Assembly: GCA_964627535.1 (NCBI GenBank)
Contig: CAZVJW010000014.1
Coordinates: 14,154-78,153, forward strand
DNA: 64,000 nt
DNA from: UBA1447 sp964627535
GTDB taxonomy: Bacteria; Bacillota; Clostridia; Oscillospirales; Acutalibacteraceae
Direction: 5' to 3'
The translations under genes and the position numbers were made by a program. Position 1 is the first letter of the stretch, and each line of letters starts with the position of its first letter. The notes under the pieces were generated by a model. That model worked only from the letters and a program-made list of their open reading frames with translations. It was not told where the DNA came from and searched no databases. Shown here in pieces: positions 62,201 to 64,000 of the stretch.

Positions 62201-63892
62201 CTATCCGCGAAACACATTCTCCTTCACCAGCTGCACAAGCTCCTCAGCGGTCACAAGCTCAATATAGTCATCCAGCAGCGAAACAAGGTAATTCAGGTTC
62301 TCCATGTTTGTTGACCACGGGTGCACATTCAGGTATGTGTAACCCTTCTGCGTGTGAATGTTTGCGGGCAGTGCGTTCACAGTGTTCGCGAACTCCTCAA
62401 TCCAACCCCTCGGGGCGCTGCCGCCTTCGCTGCTGCCGTACCAAAACGACAATCCGCAGCTGATAAACGGCTTATCCCCGCACCAATATATTTTGCCGCC
62501 GAGCCCCGCGTAAACATTGCCGCTTTGGATAAGCCCGCCGTCAATATTTTCATTTTTGGCATAGTATTCCAGCGCAGGCCGGAATGCCGTTTGCTCCCAA
62601 ATCCATTTGATGCCGGAAACGCCGTCCAGCAGCGCGACAATCTTCATATCCGACTTTTTCATTTCATAACCGGTATAATTCACAAAATTATTGAGGAACT
62701 TTGCCGGGTAGCGGGAAGGGTTGATGTAACCGATGCCCGAAACGCCGCAGACGAAGTTATCGTTCTCGCTCGCGGTGGCATAAACTCTTTTCATCATCGT
62801 CGGCTCCAGCTCGGCGGCAATTGGCGGAGCAGTCCAGCTCATTTTGTAAGAAGTGTCAAGCGCCTGCCGTCTGCCGAAATGGCTGTTGGCAAACGAAAAT
62901 CCGCCCTCGAACCATTGCAGGTTGTCGCCGTCGCTCATCACAATTGCCACATAATGCTTTGTTTTGTCCGCGGTTATGGCTTGTGCGGTGTTCTTTTGCT
63001 CAATAGGTTCATCGTTTTTCAAGCTCGCCATAAAGCTGATATTCATGCAGAAGTCCGAAGCGATAACATTCAGCCCGTAGGCCGATGCCCTTTCAACATA
63101 GGTGCCCTCGTCCGTTGTCCAGCCGAACAGCATCGAATTGCCCCTTGCCCACGCGAAAACCTTTTCCCGGAAAGCCACACCGGCTTTATCTTTTTCGTCA
63201 ACAAAAATGCTTGGCGCCTTAATAGCGATGCTGTAATCCCTGGTGAAAATCATCTCCGGGCGCTGGTGCAGAATGAAGGTGTTGTTCAGCCGGTCCTTAT
63301 ATTCGTTGAATATCCCTTCCTGCGTCGCGGTGAATTCGCCGTTCACTTTCGTTGTCAGGTCCCGCTTTAGGCTGAACCCGTGCGCGATGGCGCTGCTCTC
63401 CAGGCTTTTTTCCACCATCAGCCAGCGCTCCACGCCGCAAATCGTCGCCGCCATGTTAACGGTCGGGTTGTTCCCGGCTTCATAAAGGATATAGCCGTTA
63501 TCGGCAATTGCGCTCCGGCTCTGTTCCAAAAGCTGCCACGGGTCGGTAAAATAGACCGGTGCAACCCCGGGGTTCGCCGCTAAAAAGTCCTTGGCAAATT
63601 CAATCCGGTTCGAATCGTAAATATATATTTTCGCCCGCGTCTGCGCCGTTATTCCCTGCAAAGAGGTTATCATGACAAACTCGGCATTATTCATGCTGCC
63701 GCTGCCAATTAAATATATTTCGTCCTGCGGCGGCGCAATTGTTTTTGGCAGAAAGTTCACCGCGTCTTCCCCCTTGCCACTCAAATACTTGTTGAAGTTA
63801 TAACCGGTTTCCGCAGGCCCCGGAACGCCTATGCCGAGAAACACAAGCACGGGCACAAGGATTTTTATAACAAAACCGGTGATTTTATACAT
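62201..63892 (-). CDS. GxGYxYP-family putative glycoside hydrolase
   Basis: About 563 residues with an N-terminal hydrophobic segment (MYKITGFVIKILVPVLVFLGIGV), so exported or anchored. The diagnostic segment GVSGIGYINPSRYP fits GxGYxYP proteins; also MSDGDNLQW, LFGWTTDEGTYVE and HPWSTNMENLNYLV. The family is predicted to be carbohydrate-active but unproven. AGGAG lies 9 nt before the ATG at 63892; an ATG at 63898 is too close to it. Its upstream region to the window end (63893-64000) has no gene. Confidence 0.8.
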   Translation of the reverse strand: MYKITGFVIKILVPVLVFLGIGVPGPAETGYNFNKYLSGKGEDAVNFLPKTIAPPQDEIYLIGSGSMNNAEFVMITSLQGITAQTRAKIYIYDSNRIEFAKDFLAANPGVAPVYFTDPWQLLEQSRSAIADNGYILYEAGNNPTVNMAATICGVERWLMVEKSLESSAIAHGFSLKRDLTTKVNGEFTATQEGIFNEYKDRLNNTFILHQRPEMIFTRDYSIAIKAPSIFVDEKDKAGVAFREKVFAWARGNSMLFGWTTDEGTYVERASAYGLNVIASDFCMNISFMASLKNDEPIEQKNTAQAITADKTKHYVAIVMSDGDNLQWFEGGFSFANSHFGRRQALDTSYKMSWTAPPIAAELEPTMMKRVYATASENDNFVCGVSGIGYINPSRYPAKFLNNFVNYTGYEMKKSDMKIVALLDGVSGIKWIWEQTAFRPALEYYAKNENIDGGLIQSGNVYAGLGGKIYWCGDKPFISCGLSFWYGSSEGGSAPRGWIEEFANTVNALPANIHTQKGYTYLNVHPWSTNMENLNYLVSLLDDYIELVTAEELVQLVKENVFRG

Positions 63893-64000
63893 GATCATCC
63901 GCTCCTTTCTTAACCTCCCTTGTTAAAGGGTTATTCCCCTGTCAGGGTAACATCGTCAACTTAAGGATTCATAGGTTTTTCCGGTTTTGAGGAAACTTCA

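Noticed and set aside
62321..63370. Plus-strand 349-codon frame
   Set aside because: Shadow of the GxGYxYP gene in a GC-rich stretch; no ribosome site or recognisable domain.

Overview
The window looks like a chromosomal contig of an uncultured, low-to-mid GC Firmicute, most likely in class Clostridia (Oscillospirales-like). Support: a CIRCE-controlled hrcA-grpE-dnaK-dnaJ locus, FMN and SAM-I riboswitches, L19 and L21 leader-type regions, the rplU-prp-rpmA trio with a Prp-cleavable L27, the TIGR03960/TIGR03936 radical-SAM pair, the YfmF/YfmH M16 pair and a dockerin protein. Two runs of exactly 100 N (59866-59965, 62047-62146) are scaffold gaps, so this is probably a metagenome-assembled or draft genome.

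Layout: 1-5.2 kb is the heat-shock locus. 5.4-14.7 kb is an accessory carbohydrate locus: a ROK regulator, a GPH/MFS-type sugar transporter, an LRR lipoprotein, a DUF6067-like glycoside hydrolase broken by two one-base frameshifts, a second TIM-barrel hydrolase-like protein and a small zinc-ribbon membrane protein. 15.2-17.9 kb is a solitary MmeI-like fused restriction-modification enzyme bracketed by repeat debris. 18.2-22.0 kb encodes a 1274-residue secreted multidomain protein with a CLCA-like zinc-protease motif and a C-terminal dockerin. 22.3-31.1 kb is a minus-strand block: DUF2752, a TM2 protein, three tandem secreted LCAT-like alpha/beta hydrolases, prmA, DUF2804 and a YhaM-like exonuclease. 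31.2-33.4 kb holds riboswitch-controlled ribU and metK. 33.5-39.9 kb has the radical-SAM pair, rplS, two signal peptidases, rbgA, rnhB and yraN. 40.3-49.7 kb has thrC, a phosphoesterase, tig-clpP-clpX, a secreted esterase and lon. 49.9-59.6 kb has engB, lysA, yfmF-yfmH, two tandem lgt copies (the second missing catalytic residues), folD, a PspC protein and rplU-prp-rpmA. 60-64 kb is accessory: a GIY-YIG nuclease inside palindromic repeats, an amidohydrolase and a GxGYxYP protein, with 11-bp tandem arrays.

The housekeeping genes form a protein-quality network (HrcA/DnaK/DnaJ, trigger factor, ClpXP, Lon) plus envelope export (two SPases, Lgt) and ribosome assembly (RbgA, EngB, PrmA, L19, L21, L27). 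The accessory genes point to a polysaccharide- or lipid-degrading anaerobe that secretes enzymes.

The most distinctive feature is the intergenic DNA, which holds at least four unrelated repeat families: (1) MITE-like elements with ATACTAAT termini, in short (~102 bp) and long (~135 bp) forms plus a divergent 158-bp form; (2) a small hairpin repeat whose 5-bp stem covaries between copies; (3) GTCATTCCGAG palindromes, which surround the GIY-YIG gene; (4) 11-bp-period tandem arrays. The best candidates for something under-described are the GIY-YIG/palindrome module, the covarying hairpin family, the CLCA-like dockerin protease and the Lgt pseudoenzyme. No tRNA, rRNA or CRISPR array was recognised. 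Positions and motifs were read by eye; family names come from recall of known families, not from a database search.
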